From Caballeronia udeis (GTDB lineage: Bacteria > Pseudomonadota > Gammaproteobacteria > Burkholderiales > Burkholderiaceae): DNA of 64,000 bases. Below are positions 18,109-27,607 of the stretch, piece after piece. The stretch covers positions 266,795 through 330,794 of the forward strand of contig NZ_FCOK02000001.1 of assembly GCF_001544555.2 (NCBI RefSeq). The letters run 5' to 3'. The notes beneath the pieces are model-generated. The model saw only the letters and a program-made list of their open reading frames with translations. It was not told the origin of the DNA and searched no databases. Each line of letters opens with the position of its first letter. The first letter of the stretch is position 1. The position numbers and the translations under genes are program-made.

Positions 18109-19017
18109 TTACGCCAGCGACTGCCCGGTCAACCGTTGCAGCGCTTCTTCGTACTTCTCGGCCGTTTTCGCGACCACATCGTCGGGCAGTTTCGGCGCCG
18201 GGGGCGTCTTGCCCCATGCTTGCGTTTCGAGCCAGTCGCGCACGAATTGCTTGTCGAACGACGGCGGGTTCGTGCCCACCTGATACCCGTCCGCCGGCCA
18301 GAAACGCGACGAATCCGCCGTCAGCACTTCGTCCATCAGAAACAGTTCGCCGCGCGTGTCCAGCCCGAATTCGAACTTCGTATCCGCGATGATGATGCCG
18401 CGCGTTGCCGCGTACTCGGCCGCTTCCTTGTACAGCTTGATCGAAATCTCGCGGATGGTGGCCGAGAGTTCCGTGCCAATCCGGCGTTCCATCTCATCGT
18501 AGGTGATGTTTTCGTCGTGATGGCCCATTTCCGCCTTCGCTGCCGGCGTGAAAATCGGCTCGGGCAGCTTTTCGGCGTTCTTCAGGCCCGGCGGCAATGC
18601 CACGCCGCAGACCGAACCCGTGGCCTGATAGTCCTTCCAGCCGCTACCGGCCAGGTAACCGCGCACGACCGCTTCCACGAGGATTGGCTCCAGGCGCTTC
18701 ACCACCACGGCGCGGCCTTTGACCTGATCGGCTTCATCGGCGGCAACGACGGTTGCCGGATCAATGCCCGTATTGTGGTTCGGCACGATGTGCGAGAGCT
18801 TCGCGAACCAGAAGTCGGCCATCTGGTTCAGAACACGGCCCTTGTTCGGAATGGGCTCGCCCATGATCACGTCGAACGCCGAGAGGCGGTCGGTGGTGAC
18901 GATCAGGAGCTTGTCCTTGCCAACTGCGTAGTTGTCGCGGACCTTGCCGCGGCCAAGCAGGGGCAACGATTTCAGCGTGGATTCGTACAGCGGGGAATGT
19001 GAGGTGGACATCGTCAT
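18109..19017 (-). CDS. purC: SAICAR synthase
   Basis: This 302-residue enzyme joins CAIR and aspartate with ATP. The N-terminus [20 protein letters not shown] carries the ATP-binding GKVRDNY motif. [20 protein letters not shown] and [15 protein letters not shown] follow, then [11 protein letters not shown] and [13 protein letters not shown] with substrate residues. The start may be 19017 or the ATG two codons later. An intrinsic-terminator-like hairpin lies 46 bases upstream, so the transcript may be subject to early termination or simply follow the end of the fba transcript. Confidence 0.96.
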   Translation of the reverse strand: MTMSTSHSPLYESTLKSLPLLGRGKVRDNYAVGKDKLLIVTTDRLSAFDVIMGEPIPNKGRVLNQMADFWFAKLSHIVPNHNTGIDPATVVAADEADQVKGRAVVVKRLEPILVEAVVRGYLAGSGWKDYQATGSVCGVALPPGLKNAEKLPEPIFTPAAKAEMGHHDENITYDEMERRIGTELSATIREISIKLYKEAAEYAATRGIIIADTKFEFGLDTRGELFLMDEVLTADSSRFWPADGYQVGTNPPSFDKQFVRDWLETQAWGKTPPAPKLPDDVVAKTAEKYEEALQRLTGQSLA

Positions 19018-19412
19018 CTACCGGAAAAGTGCCGCAAATCAGGCTGAGAGAAAAAACCAACACGCCGTTCCCCGGAATTGCGGGAACGGCGGTTCGTGTC
19101 GGCTGGCCCTGTCAGGCGCCCGGGGTCAGCCTTTGCATTCATTCTGCGGTTTGATACCCGGCGCAAAACCGGGCGACAAGCGCGACTCACCTCTATTGTA
19201 AACGGGTCGGGCGGACGACTCGTTTTTGGTTCATCGACGGTGAGGCTGCAGACGAAACCGCCCGCTACGCCGTCGAGGATGGCCATCTCAAAAAAGGCCG
19301 TCCAGCGAGCCGTTCAAACGCCTGCCCCGGGCTTGTCAATCAACTTATGACCCAAGGCAGGCTGGCGCTGCAAGCCCGGTCAGACCGGGCCAAAGCGCTT
19401 ATTTCAACTTGC
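19018..19412. other. Intergenic region between fba and purC
   Basis: The 395 bases hold two hairpins: the terminator-like one at 19063-19091, and a GC-rich one at about 19368-19401 just after the fba stop that lacks a T run. No open frame with family similarity was seen. Confidence 0.5.
19063..19091 (-). terminator. Hairpin with T6 tract just upstream of purC
   Basis: On the minus strand a 10-bp perfect stem (CGCCGTTCCC with GGGAACGGCG, nine-base loop) is followed after six bases by TTTTTT. It sits about 46 bases before the purC start and 320 bases after the fba stop, so it is either a late fba terminator or an attenuator in the purC leader. Confidence 0.7.
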
Positions 19413-20477
19413 TTACCTGACGATTTGAGCCAGTTCGCCGGACTTGTACTTCTCGGCGATTTTATCGAGCGGGACCGGTTTGATCTTGCTCGCCTGGCCC
19501 TCGCAGCCGAATTGCATGTAGCGTTCGAAGCAAATCTTCTTTGCCGCCTCGCGGGCGGGTTTCAAGTAGTCGCGCGGATCGAATTTCGACGGATTTTCGC
19601 CGAAATAGCGCCGAATTGCACCCGTTATTGCGAGACGCAGGTCGGTATCGATGTTCACCTTGCGAACGCCGTGACGGATGCCTTCCTGGATTTCCTCGAC
19701 CGGCACGCCATAGGTTTCCTTCATGTCGCCGCCGAATTCGCGGATTTCGGCCAGCAGATCTTGCGGCACCGACGACGATCCGTGCATCACCAGATGGGTG
19801 TTCGGGATGCGTTGGTGGATTTCCTTGATGCGCTGGATGGCGAGGATATCGCCGGTCGGCTTCTTGGTGAATTTGTACGCACCGTGCGATGTGCCAATGG
19901 CGATAGCCAACGCGTCGCACTGGGTTTTCTTCACGAAGTCGGCGGCTTGTTCGACGTCAGTGAGCAACTGCTCGCGGGTCATGGTGCCTTCGGCGCCGTG
20001 ACCGTCCTCCTTGTCGCCCTTCATGGTTTCGAGCGAGCCGAGCACACCGAGTTCGGCTTCCACCGTCACGCCAATGGAATGGGCTGCCTCGACCACTTTG
20101 CGCGAGACGTCGACGTTGTATTCATACGATGCGACGCTTTTGCCGTCGGCTTCAAGCGAGCCGTCCATCATGACGCTGGTGAAACCGCTGCGGATGGCGG
20201 CCATGCAGACTGCGGGGGACTGCCCGTGGTCCTGGTGCATCACGACCGGGATATGGGGATATGACTCGACCGCTGCTTCAATCAAGTGACGCAGGAACGC
20301 TTCGCCGGCGTATTTCCGCGCGCCGGCGGAGGCCTGCATGATGACCGGTGCATTGACCTGGTCGGCAGCGGACATGATGGCTTGTACTTGCTCCAGGTTG
20401 TTGACGTTGAATGCTGGGAGTGCGTAGCCATTTTCAGCCGCGTGGTCCAGCAGTTGACGCATTGATACGAGAGGCAT
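19413..20477 (-). CDS. fba: Fructose-bisphosphate aldolase, class II
   Basis: This 354-residue Zn-dependent glycolytic and gluconeogenic aldolase interconverts fructose-1,6-bisphosphate with DHAP and [30 protein letters not shown] is the conserved start, [11 protein letters not shown] supplies metal His and Asp, MMDGSLE and AELGVLG follow, and VMHGSSS and [11 protein letters not shown] are substrate-phosphate loops. Length and motifs match the Calvin-cycle-like (CbbA) subgroup common in Burkholderiaceae. It is downstream of pgk and pyk on the same strand. Confidence 0.96.
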   Translation of the reverse strand: MPLVSMRQLLDHAAENGYALPAFNVNNLEQVQAIMSAADQVNAPVIMQASAGARKYAGEAFLRHLIEAAVESYPHIPVVMHQDHGQSPAVCMAAIRSGFTSVMMDGSLEADGKSVASYEYNVDVSRKVVEAAHSIGVTVEAELGVLGSLETMKGDKEDGHGAEGTMTREQLLTDVEQAADFVKKTQCDALAIAIGTSHGAYKFTKKPTGDILAIQRIKEIHQRIPNTHLVMHGSSSVPQDLLAEIREFGGDMKETYGVPVEEIQEGIRHGVRKVNIDTDLRLAITGAIRRYFGENPSKFDPRDYLKPAREAAKKICFERYMQFGCEGQASKIKPVPLDKIAEKYKSGELAQIVR

Positions 20478-20785
20478 GGGTAAAACTCCTTGAGATGGAA
20501 CGAAGTCTTTTATTGGCTGTTTGCGGTGTTTTTGGTGTTTTGGGCATCGCCAGGTTTGTAATATTTTAGCCGGACCGATAGGAGCCCTATGTGCTCGTTC
20601 GCACCGGTGGCGGTTTTTTGGGGACGTTGGTAGGGCGAGGATGCGGCGGGGGCGAAGCTTGGGATGGTGGTATCGGCCGTAACAGCCGGCGTTAATGCCG
20701 GGTGGTCGGAGTCAATGCCGCGCTGCTACTGCTTGCCGCAGCGCTACGTCATCAACCCCGAGCCCCATTCCTTGTGCGAACAAAC
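20478..20785. other. Intergenic region between pyk and fba
   Basis: This stretch of 308 bases has no convincing gene. It is T/G-rich near 20515-20570, just upstream of fba, where a promoter would be expected, but no clear -35/-10 pair was resolved. Confidence 0.4.
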
Positions 20786-22222
20786 TTAAAACGGATCACC
20801 CACCCGCACAATCTTCATTGCGTTAGTCCCGCCGGCCTGCCCCATTGGCTCGCCGACAGTCAACACAACCATATCGCCGCGTGCGGCATATCCCTTCGAT
20901 ACAACCACCTCCAGCGCCTGCTGAAGCGCGATATCGCGATCGGTGTTCGTATCCAGGTGCAACGACGTCACGTTCCGATAAAGCGCCATCGTCCGCTCAC
21001 TGCCAATGCGCGGCGTCAGCGCAAAAATGGGCACATGCGACCAGTGCCGCGACATCCACAACGCCGTCGCCCCCGACTCGGTCAAGGCAACAATCGCCTT
21101 CGCACCCAGGTGATAAGCCGTGAACAACGCACCCATTGCAATGGATTGATCAATCCGCGTGAACGTGCGATCAAGGAAATCCTTGTCAAGCTCGCTCTGC
21201 TCAGACTTCTCGGCCTCCAGGCAAATGGCCGCCATGGTCTCGATCGTCGTCACCGGATACTTACCCGCCGCCGTCTCCGCCGACAACATCACTGCATCGG
21301 TACCGTCCAGCACCGCATTCGCCACGTCCGACACTTCAGCACGCGTGGGCACGGGCGCATGGATCATCGACTCCATCATCTGCGTAGCCGTGATCACGAA
21401 CTTGTTCGACTCGCGCGCCATCCGGATCATCCGTTTCTGCAACGCCGGCACAGCCGCATTACCCACTTCCACCGCGAGATCACCACGCGCGACCATGATG
21501 CCGTCCGAAGCATCAAGAATGCCCTGCAACGCCGGAATGGCTTCCGCGCGCTCGATCTTCGCGATCATCTTCGGCTTGATGCCATAAGGCGCGCCCGCGA
21601 TGTTCGCCAGTTGCCGCGCCATCTCCATGTCCGTAGCGTTCTTCGGAAACGACACTGCCACGAAATCCGCGCCGAGGGACATCGCCGTCTTGATGTCCTC
21701 CATGTCCTTCTCGGTCAACGCCGGCGCAGTCAGACCGCCGCCCTGCCGGTTGATGCCCTTGTTGTTCGAAAGGTCCCCGCCCACTTTCACCGTGGTGTGG
21801 ATCTCTTCACCGATCACCCGAACCACGTCGAGCACGATCAGCCCGTCGTTCAACAACAGCACGTCGTTCGCGCGCAGGTCACGCGGCAAATCGGGGTAGT
21901 CCAGGCCAACACGTTCGTCATTGCCCAACTCACAACGGGCGTCGAGGATGAACGAATTGCCCGCAATCAACGTGACCTTGCCGTTTTCGAACTTGCCCAC
22001 GCGAATCTTCGGGCCTTGCAAATCGGCCATCAGCGCAACTTCACGGCCGCATTGCTTGGCGGCGTCGCGAACGTATTGCGCGCGCTGGCGATGGTCGTCG
22101 GCGGTGCCGTGCGAGAAGTTGAAGCGAACCACGTCGAGACCCGCCTGCATCATTTGCAGCAGGATCTCAGGGGTACTGGAAGCGGGGCCGATAGTGGCGA
22201 CAATCTTTGTAGCGCGATGCAT
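20786..22222 (-). CDS. pyk: Pyruvate kinase
   Basis: This 478-residue glycolytic enzyme makes pyruvate and ATP from PEP. The start MHRATKIVATIGPASSTPEILLQMMQAG is the canonical N-terminus. VRFNFSHG, ALMADLQGPKIRVG, MIAKIERAEAI (catalytic Lys and Glu), DGIMVARGDLAVE and ATQMMESM are the active-site motifs. The reading frame stays open 145 codons further upstream to a Met five bases after pgk's stop, but that stretch is low-complexity and unlike any pyruvate kinase domain, so 22222 is used. Confidence 0.95.
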   Translation of the reverse strand: MHRATKIVATIGPASSTPEILLQMMQAGLDVVRFNFSHGTADDHRQRAQYVRDAAKQCGREVALMADLQGPKIRVGKFENGKVTLIAGNSFILDARCELGNDERVGLDYPDLPRDLRANDVLLLNDGLIVLDVVRVIGEEIHTTVKVGGDLSNNKGINRQGGGLTAPALTEKDMEDIKTAMSLGADFVAVSFPKNATDMEMARQLANIAGAPYGIKPKMIAKIERAEAIPALQGILDASDGIMVARGDLAVEVGNAAVPALQKRMIRMARESNKFVITATQMMESMIHAPVPTRAEVSDVANAVLDGTDAVMLSAETAAGKYPVTTIETMAAICLEAEKSEQSELDKDFLDRTFTRIDQSIAMGALFTAYHLGAKAIVALTESGATALWMSRHWSHVPIFALTPRIGSERTMALYRNVTSLHLDTNTDRDIALQQALEVVVSKGYAARGDMVVLTVGEPMGQAGGTNAMKIVRVGDPF

Positions 22223-22661
22223 GGAATTCCTCGTCTGGGTGGTATCGCCTGAAACAGCGCTGCGAGTACGGTGTGCCGACGGGGATGAAAATGTCTCCGC
22301 CTGCGAACGCGCGCCGGCTCGAGCCGGCGTCGCTTTGTGATGGCTATTCGATATCTGCCCGGCGACCGGAATCAGCGACGCACTCGCGCCGCCAATCATG
22401 ACCGCCGCTTCCTTGCTAATTACCTTCCTTCTTTCCTGCTTTAAATTCGAGCCACGCCGGGCCGGCGCCGCAGCGGCACGCTTCGACTTGGCCGGTGCGC
22501 GAGCGGGGCCGGGCTCAGGTTTCACCCCGACCGCCACCCTCGATCCAATTTCGGCCGCCACCGATAAACCAGCGTCAGCAGCCAACTCTTCTTTATCTGC
22601 AGCAACTTCAGCAACTACGGACTCGGGACGATTGCTCTTCGACGTGGCTCGTTTCATGGGC
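22223..22661 (-). other. pgk-pyk spacer, open in frame with pyk
   Basis: This 439-base spacer has no stop codon in the pyk frame; it would encode an Ala/Ser/Lys-rich segment starting MKRATSKSNRPES and containing APAKSKRAAAAPARRGSN. It could be a non-coding leader, a separate basic peptide, or an N-terminal extension. No domain was recognised. Confidence 0.4.
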
Positions 22662-23852
22662 TCAGGCCCGCGATTCGAGCACTTCTACTGCCGGCAAGGT
22701 CTTGCCTTCCAAAAACTCCAGGAACGCACCGCCGCCAGTCGAGATATAGCTGATCTTGTCGTGGATGCCGTACTTCTGGATGGCCGCGAGCGTGTCGCCG
22801 CCGCCTGCGATTGAAAACGCCGATGAGTTCGCAATTGCATCCGCCAACGTCTTTGTACCGTTGCCGAACTGGTCGAATTCGAACACGCCGACCGGCCCGT
22901 TCCACACGATCGTGCCGGCCTTCTCCAGCTGCGCAGCAAGCGCCTTGGCGGTGTCCGGACCGATATCGAGGATCAGATCGTCGTCCTGCACCTGATCCAC
23001 GGCTTTCGTTTCAGCCTTGGCCGTCGCGGTGAATTCCTTCGCGGTCACGACGTCGCTCGGGATAGGCACCGACGCGCCACGCGCCCGCGCTTCGCTGATG
23101 ATGGTCTTGGCTTCATCGACGAGATCCTTCTCCGCCAGCGACTTGCCGATCTTCAACCCCGACGCGAGCATGAACGTATTGGCAATGCCGCCGCCCACGA
23201 TCAGCTGATCCACCTTCTCCGCGAGCGACTTGAGGATGGTGAGTTTCGTCGATACCTTCGATCCCGCGACAATGGCGACCAGCGGGCGCTTCGGCTCGCC
23301 AAGCGCCTTGCCCAATGCATCCAGTTCAGCGGCGAGCAGCGGGCCGGCGCACGCCACGGGCGCGTATTTCGCGATGCCGTGGGTGGTCGCTTCCGCTCGA
23401 TGCGCGGTGCCGAACGCGTCGTTCACATAGATATCGCAGAGTTTTGCGAGCTTCTGTGACAGCGCGTCGTCGTTCTTCTTCTCGCCCTTGTTGCAGCGGC
23501 AGTTCTCGAGCAGCACGACCTGACCCGGCTGAACCTGCACGCCGTCAACCCAGTCGGCGATCAGCGGCACATCGCGGCCGAGCAATTCGCCGAGGCGTTT
23601 GGCCACCGGCGCAAGCGAGTCTTCAGACTTGAACTGCCCTTCCGTCGGGCGGCCCAGGTGAGACGTGACCATCACGGCGGCGCCCGCTGCCAGCGCTTGT
23701 TGAATCGCCGGTACCGAGGCGCGCACGCGCGTGTCTTCGGTGATGTTGCCCTGATCATCTTGCGGGACGTTGAGGTCGGCACGAATGAAAACACGTTTGC
23801 CGGATACTTTGCCTTCGGCGATCAGATCGGTGAAACGCAGTACTTTCGTCAT
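22662..23852 (-). CDS. pgk: Phosphoglycerate kinase
   Basis: This 396-residue enzyme interconverts 1,3-bisphosphoglycerate with 3-phosphoglycerate plus [17 protein letters not shown] is the N-terminal signature, [13 protein letters not shown] and [14 protein letters not shown] are substrate-binding, [14 protein letters not shown] and GGGIANTFM lie in the hinge and nucleotide domain, and [10 protein letters not shown] with GGGDTLAAI ends the protein. Start [10 protein letters not shown] is the family start; 23 upstream in-frame codons are ignored. It leads the pgk-pyk-fba set. Confidence 0.96.
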   Translation of the reverse strand: MTKVLRFTDLIAEGKVSGKRVFIRADLNVPQDDQGNITEDTRVRASVPAIQQALAAGAAVMVTSHLGRPTEGQFKSEDSLAPVAKRLGELLGRDVPLIADWVDGVQVQPGQVVLLENCRCNKGEKKNDDALSQKLAKLCDIYVNDAFGTAHRAEATTHGIAKYAPVACAGPLLAAELDALGKALGEPKRPLVAIVAGSKVSTKLTILKSLAEKVDQLIVGGGIANTFMLASGLKIGKSLAEKDLVDEAKTIISEARARGASVPIPSDVVTAKEFTATAKAETKAVDQVQDDDLILDIGPDTAKALAAQLEKAGTIVWNGPVGVFEFDQFGNGTKTLADAIANSSAFSIAGGGDTLAAIQKYGIHDKISYISTGGGAFLEFLEGKTLPAVEVLESRA

Positions 23853-24313
23853 GGGAGTCAGCGTGTGAGCGGTAATTGGAAAGCGGTTCGGGCGAGTTAC
23901 ATCTGCGAACCCTGGTCTCATGCCAGCGGGCTCAAGAGGATCGCTACGGGGAAATCGAAGTGCTCAGGATCATTCCGGTATCAAGCCGGCGTGCGTGCAA
24001 CGTCACAAGGCGGCCAGCGCCACGCGAAAGATTTGAACGAGCAAGGTAATTCGGAGGCGACGAAACAAGGCGTGCCGCGCCTTTCGCCAAAGACCTGGAG
24101 GCCCAGGCGACGAGGCGTTGCAGAGGAGAATGGAGCGAGTGAAGCTGGTGCGCGGTGACTGCCGGATACACGTTTCGACCTCATTCGATACGACAGCGAG
24201 AGCGCCATTTTAACCGATACCCATGCCCGCCCGACGCTGGAAACGCAAATCCCCGGGATTCGGAAACAGCGATTTTGCGGTGCGTGGCATGACGCACCGC
24301 AACAAAATCGAGC
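23853..24313. other. Intergenic region, azlD to pgk
   Basis: These 461 bases contain no supported gene. The pgk promoter should lie in the left half, although no box was identified. A large hairpin at 24270-24310 sits just after the azlD stop. Confidence 0.5.
24270..24310 (-). terminator. Imperfect hairpin after azlD, probable terminator
   Basis: CGATTTTG-CGGTGCGT and ACGCACCG-CAA-CAAAATCG form a 16-bp stem with a small bulge around GGCATG. It ends three bases from the azlD stop. The stem itself ends in A/T pairs, giving a T-rich end in either direction. Confidence 0.6.
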
Positions 24314-24637
24314 TCAGGCGAACAGCCGCAACACTGTGAAGACGATCATGCCGACGACGATCGTCCCGAGCATTCCCCGACGCCAGAGAAACCAGGCGAG
24401 ACCGCACAGGGACGCGTAGAGCGCGTGATTCGAGAAAGCGATCGACAGGCCGTCCGGCGTGGTGAGCAAGTCAGGCACGACGACCGAGACAAGCGCCGCC
24501 GCCGGCGCGTAGCGCAGCGCGCGCTGCACGCGCTCGGGCAGGATCATGCGCTCGCCGCCCATCAGGAACAGCGCGCGCGTGATGCCGGTGATCAGCGCCA
24601 TGCCTGCTATGGCCAGCCAGACTTGAGCGGCGCTCAT
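24314..24637 (-). CDS. azlD: AzlD-family branched-chain amino acid exporter subunit
   Basis: This 107-residue protein has four hydrophobic segments, typical of the small subunit of the AzlCD exporter for branched-chain amino acids. WLAIAGMALITGITRALFLMGG and PERVQRALRYAPAAALVSVVVPDLL are characteristic. Its ATG overlaps the azlC stop by four bases, so translation is coupled. Substrate specificity is family knowledge and not visible in the sequence. Confidence 0.88.
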   Translation of the reverse strand: MSAAQVWLAIAGMALITGITRALFLMGGERMILPERVQRALRYAPAAALVSVVVPDLLTTPDGLSIAFSNHALYASLCGLAWFLWRRGMLGTIVVGMIVFTVLRLFA

Positions 24638-25482
24638 CGCGCGCTCCGGGTGGCCTTGGGGCTGACCGGCGATTTGTCGAGATCGGATGGGGGATTCTTC
24701 AGTGGCTCGGCGTCGGAGAGACGGGCCACGGGGGTTTCCGAACGCCTTGCCGCGCCGATGGTCTTGCGCCCTGCGCCCATCTTCTCGGCCATGAGATCGG
24801 CGAAGGTGCCGGCGAGCAGCGCCGCCGCTACTGCGAGCGGTAATGAAAGCCGGTACGGCAGGTCGAGCGTCACCAATGCAATGACGCTTGCCACGCCGAC
24901 AGCCGCCAACGTGGAGCGCGTGGCGATAGCCGAGACGATCAGCGGAATCAGCGCCAGCGTGCCGGCGAGTTCGAGGCCCCAGTTATCGGGGAAAAGACTG
25001 GCGAGCAGGATGCCCGCGATGGACGACACTTGCCACGAGGACCAGCTCGTCGCCGCCATGCCCCAGAAAAACGCCTCCTTCCCAGGCTGATAGCCGGTCT
25101 GGAAATTACGCTTCTGGAACATCAGGTAAATGATGTCGCCATTGAAATAACCGAGCACCAGCCGGCGGCGCAGCGGCAAATAGGCGAAATGAGGCGCAAG
25201 CCCCGCGCTGAAAATGACGAACCGCAGGTTGACCATCGCGGCGGTCAGCAGGATGGTCCAGAGCGGCAGCTTCGCGGCGAACAACGGCAGCACGGCGAGT
25301 TGCGACGATCCCGCGTAGGCCGCGAGCGACATGCCGAGCGCCTGCGGCACGGTCAGCACGGACTTGGCCATCGCGATGCCTGTGACAAGACCCCACGAGA
25401 ACGTGGCCGGAACCGCCGGAGAGAGGGTTTTGACGCCATCGAGAAATGCGCGTCGGTTGAGGTCTGACAGCCGGTCGAACAT
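24634..25482 (-). CDS. azlC: AzlC-family branched-chain amino acid permease
   Basis: This 282-residue inner-membrane protein has about eight hydrophobic segments. VPATFSWGLVTGIAMAKS, AYAGSSQLAVLPLF and NLRFVIFSAGLAPHF are family signatures. Start MFDRLSDLNRRAFLDG is chosen; the in-frame codons upstream lack similarity. The C-terminal 40 residues are a charged Pro/Ser/Arg tail absent from many relatives. It overlaps azlD and is divergent from the ilvE direction, linked to branched-chain amino acid metabolism on both sides. Confidence 0.9.
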   Translation of the reverse strand: MFDRLSDLNRRAFLDGVKTLSPAVPATFSWGLVTGIAMAKSVLTVPQALGMSLAAYAGSSQLAVLPLFAAKLPLWTILLTAAMVNLRFVIFSAGLAPHFAYLPLRRRLVLGYFNGDIIYLMFQKRNFQTGYQPGKEAFFWGMAATSWSSWQVSSIAGILLASLFPDNWGLELAGTLALIPLIVSAIATRSTLAAVGVASVIALVTLDLPYRLSLPLAVAAALLAGTFADLMAEKMGAGRKTIGAARRSETPVARLSDAEPLKNPPSDLDKSPVSPKATRSAR

Positions 25483-26078
25483 GGAGATTGGTGCGAGTCG
25501 CGGTGTGCTTGTGCGGTTGAGCGGCGGAATCCGGCGAAGAACGGGCAAGAGCAGACAAGAGCCGGACGATTGGCGCGGACCGAGCCTGACTCATTAACCA
25601 TGAATCGCTCACCAAAACGACCCGAAACCACCGCGCCGAGCCTTGAATCACGGCCTGTCATCACGCCGTATCAAGCCAACCGATCCGCATGGCGGGCTTT
25701 CAGGTGTTCCTCACGGTTTGCTTTCGAACCGCAACTTTGACTGCGCCCTGAGCACGTCGCGTAACGGCGAAAGGTGAATTATAGCGTCGTGAAAGCCGCC
25801 AAATGGCCGACGGCGCCCATTTTTTGATCGAAAAGACGCTAAAATAACGGTCTTTGGCCGCCCGGCCGTTTGCCGGTTTTGCGCTGGAATCCCGTGCCCC
25901 GCGCGCTGTCTTCGAACCAGCGCGACGGCTGGGAACAAGGCGCAGAAGGCCCGTTGTCATCGCCATGCCGGTTAAGCGGGCGAAAGACGCGGGCAGGAAA
26001 ACTGGCAAGCTAGCGGGATTCGCTGGCGCAATCCGGCGGTCCACTCAATATCTGCACACAACTCGCCAGGAGAATCGT
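25483..26078. other. Divergent intergenic region azlC / ilvE
   Basis: These 596 bases separate divergent genes. The ilvE frame is open upstream to 25854, but those codons encode Arg/Ala-rich sequence without similarity. An AT-rich patch at 25740-25850 is the likeliest promoter area. No RNA element or leader peptide rich in Ile/Leu/Val codons was identified. Confidence 0.4.
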
Positions 26079-27002
26079 ATGTCAATGGCCGACCGCGACG
26101 GCAAGATCTGGATGGATGGCAAGCTGATCGACTGGCGCGACGCCAACATCCACGTGCTCACCCACACGCTGCACTACGGCATGGGCGTTTTTGAAGGCGT
26201 GCGCGCCTACAAGACCGGCAACGGCACGTCGATCTTCCGTCTGAAAGACCACACCAAGCGCCTGCTCAACTCCGCCAAGATTTTCCAGATGGAAGTGCCG
26301 TTCGACCACGCTACGCTCGAAGCCGCGCAGCTCGAAGTGGTCAGCGTGAACAAGCTGGAATCCTGCTATATCCGCCCGATCATCTGGGTGGGATCGGAGA
26401 AGCTGGGGGTATCGGCTAAAGGCAACACCATTCACGTCGCGATCGCCGCGTGGCCGTGGGGCGCCTATCTCGGCGACGACGGTCTGGCGAAGGGCATCCG
26501 CGTGAAGACATCGTCGTTCACGCGCCATCATGTGAACGTCTCCATGGTCCGAGCCAAGGCGTCGGGCTGGTACGTGAACTCGATCCTGGCAAACCAGGAA
26601 GCCATCACCGACGGTTACGACGAAGCGCTGCTGCTCGACGTGGACGGCTACGTGTCCGAAGGCTCCGGCGAAAACTTCTTCCTGGTGAACAACGGCAAGC
26701 TGTACACGCCGGACCTGGCTTCGTGCCTGGACGGCATCACGCGCGACACCGTCATCACGCTGGCACGCGACTTCGGCATTCCGGTGATCGAAAAGCGCAT
26801 CACCCGCGACGAGGTCTACACCTGCGACGAAGCGTTTTTCACCGGCACGGCCGCTGAAGTCACGCCGATCCGCGAGCTGGACAATCGCACTATCGGCGAA
26901 GGCAAGCGTGGCCCGATCACCGAGAAGCTGCAAAGCGCATTCTTCGATATCGTGAGCGGCAAGAACGAAAAGTACGCCGGTTGGCTTGCGCAGGTTAAGT
27001 AA
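26079..27002 (+). CDS. ilvE: Branched-chain amino acid aminotransferase
   Basis: This 307-residue class IV PLP aminotransferase performs the last step of Val, Leu and Ile synthesis. KIWMDGKLIDWRDANIHVLTH and GMGVFEGVRAYKT open the fold. VSMVRAKASGWYVNSILANQEA holds the PLP-binding Lys, and DGYDEALLLDVDGYVSEGSGENFF is the signature region. AGGAG stands eight bases before the ATG. A small zinc-binding protein gene follows after 139 bases. Confidence 0.96.
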   Translation: MSMADRDGKIWMDGKLIDWRDANIHVLTHTLHYGMGVFEGVRAYKTGNGTSIFRLKDHTKRLLNSAKIFQMEVPFDHATLEAAQLEVVSVNKLESCYIRPIIWVGSEKLGVSAKGNTIHVAIAAWPWGAYLGDDGLAKGIRVKTSSFTRHHVNVSMVRAKASGWYVNSILANQEAITDGYDEALLLDVDGYVSEGSGENFFLVNNGKLYTPDLASCLDGITRDTVITLARDFGIPVIEKRITRDEVYTCDEAFFTGTAAEVTPIRELDNRTIGEGKRGPITEKLQSAFFDIVSGKNEKYAGWLAQVK

Positions 27003-27141
27003 CCGAGCTTAGGTATCTTAAGGCGCAACCCGACGCATGACGTGCAGCGGTGAGCCGGGTTTTCCGGTTCTCCGGGTCTGAATACCGGACTCGAAAAACC
27101 AGGCTCGCCGCTTCCCCAGACTAGAACGAACGAGATTCCTC

Positions 27142-27336
27142 ATGAGCGAACTGAAGGAAATGCCGCTGGTCCAGTTGTCGGCGAAAGATCTGCCGGCGTT
27201 CTGCCCGAACCCGAACATGCCGCGCTGGAGCACGCATCCGCGCGTTTTCCTCGACATTACCCACGGCGAAGCGCGTTGCCCGTATTGCGGGACGCGCTAC
27301 AAGCTGAAAGACGGCGAAACGGTCAAGGGTCATTGA
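27142..27336 (+). CDS. Zinc-finger (zf-CHCC) small protein
   Basis: This 64-residue protein has a Cys/His metal site: FCPNPN (Cys), STHPRVFLDI (His) and RCPYCGTRYKL (CxxC). This is the CHCC fold related to the NDUFS6 accessory subunit of complex I. It is a common downstream neighbour of ilvE and waaF in Burkholderiaceae. The cellular role is not established. Confidence 0.88.
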   Translation: MSELKEMPLVQLSAKDLPAFCPNPNMPRWSTHPRVFLDITHGEARCPYCGTRYKLKDGETVKGH

Positions 27337-27607
27337 ATCTTCGTCTTCGCGAAGAAAGCGGCCGGCGGCCTGAGCTACACGGCCCGCTTTTTTCCGTGGT
27401 CACTAGCCATGTTGTTCCGCAACCAGCCGATGCTGCAGCCGATCCCGTTGAACACCACGCTCCGGCCGCGCTCGGCGCCTTGACAGCACAACACGTCGCG
27501 CCTCGACGCCGGACATGCCGGGTGCCGGGCGCTCCCACCCCCATGGCAACAACGCGCCCGCCTGCATGGCGTGAGCTGCGTTATTTTTGAGACTGGAACT
27601 TACATAG

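Noticed and set aside
20702..22252. A 516-codon plus-strand open frame over pyruvate kinase
   Set aside because: Its Arg/His-rich sequence is antisense to a clear pyk gene.
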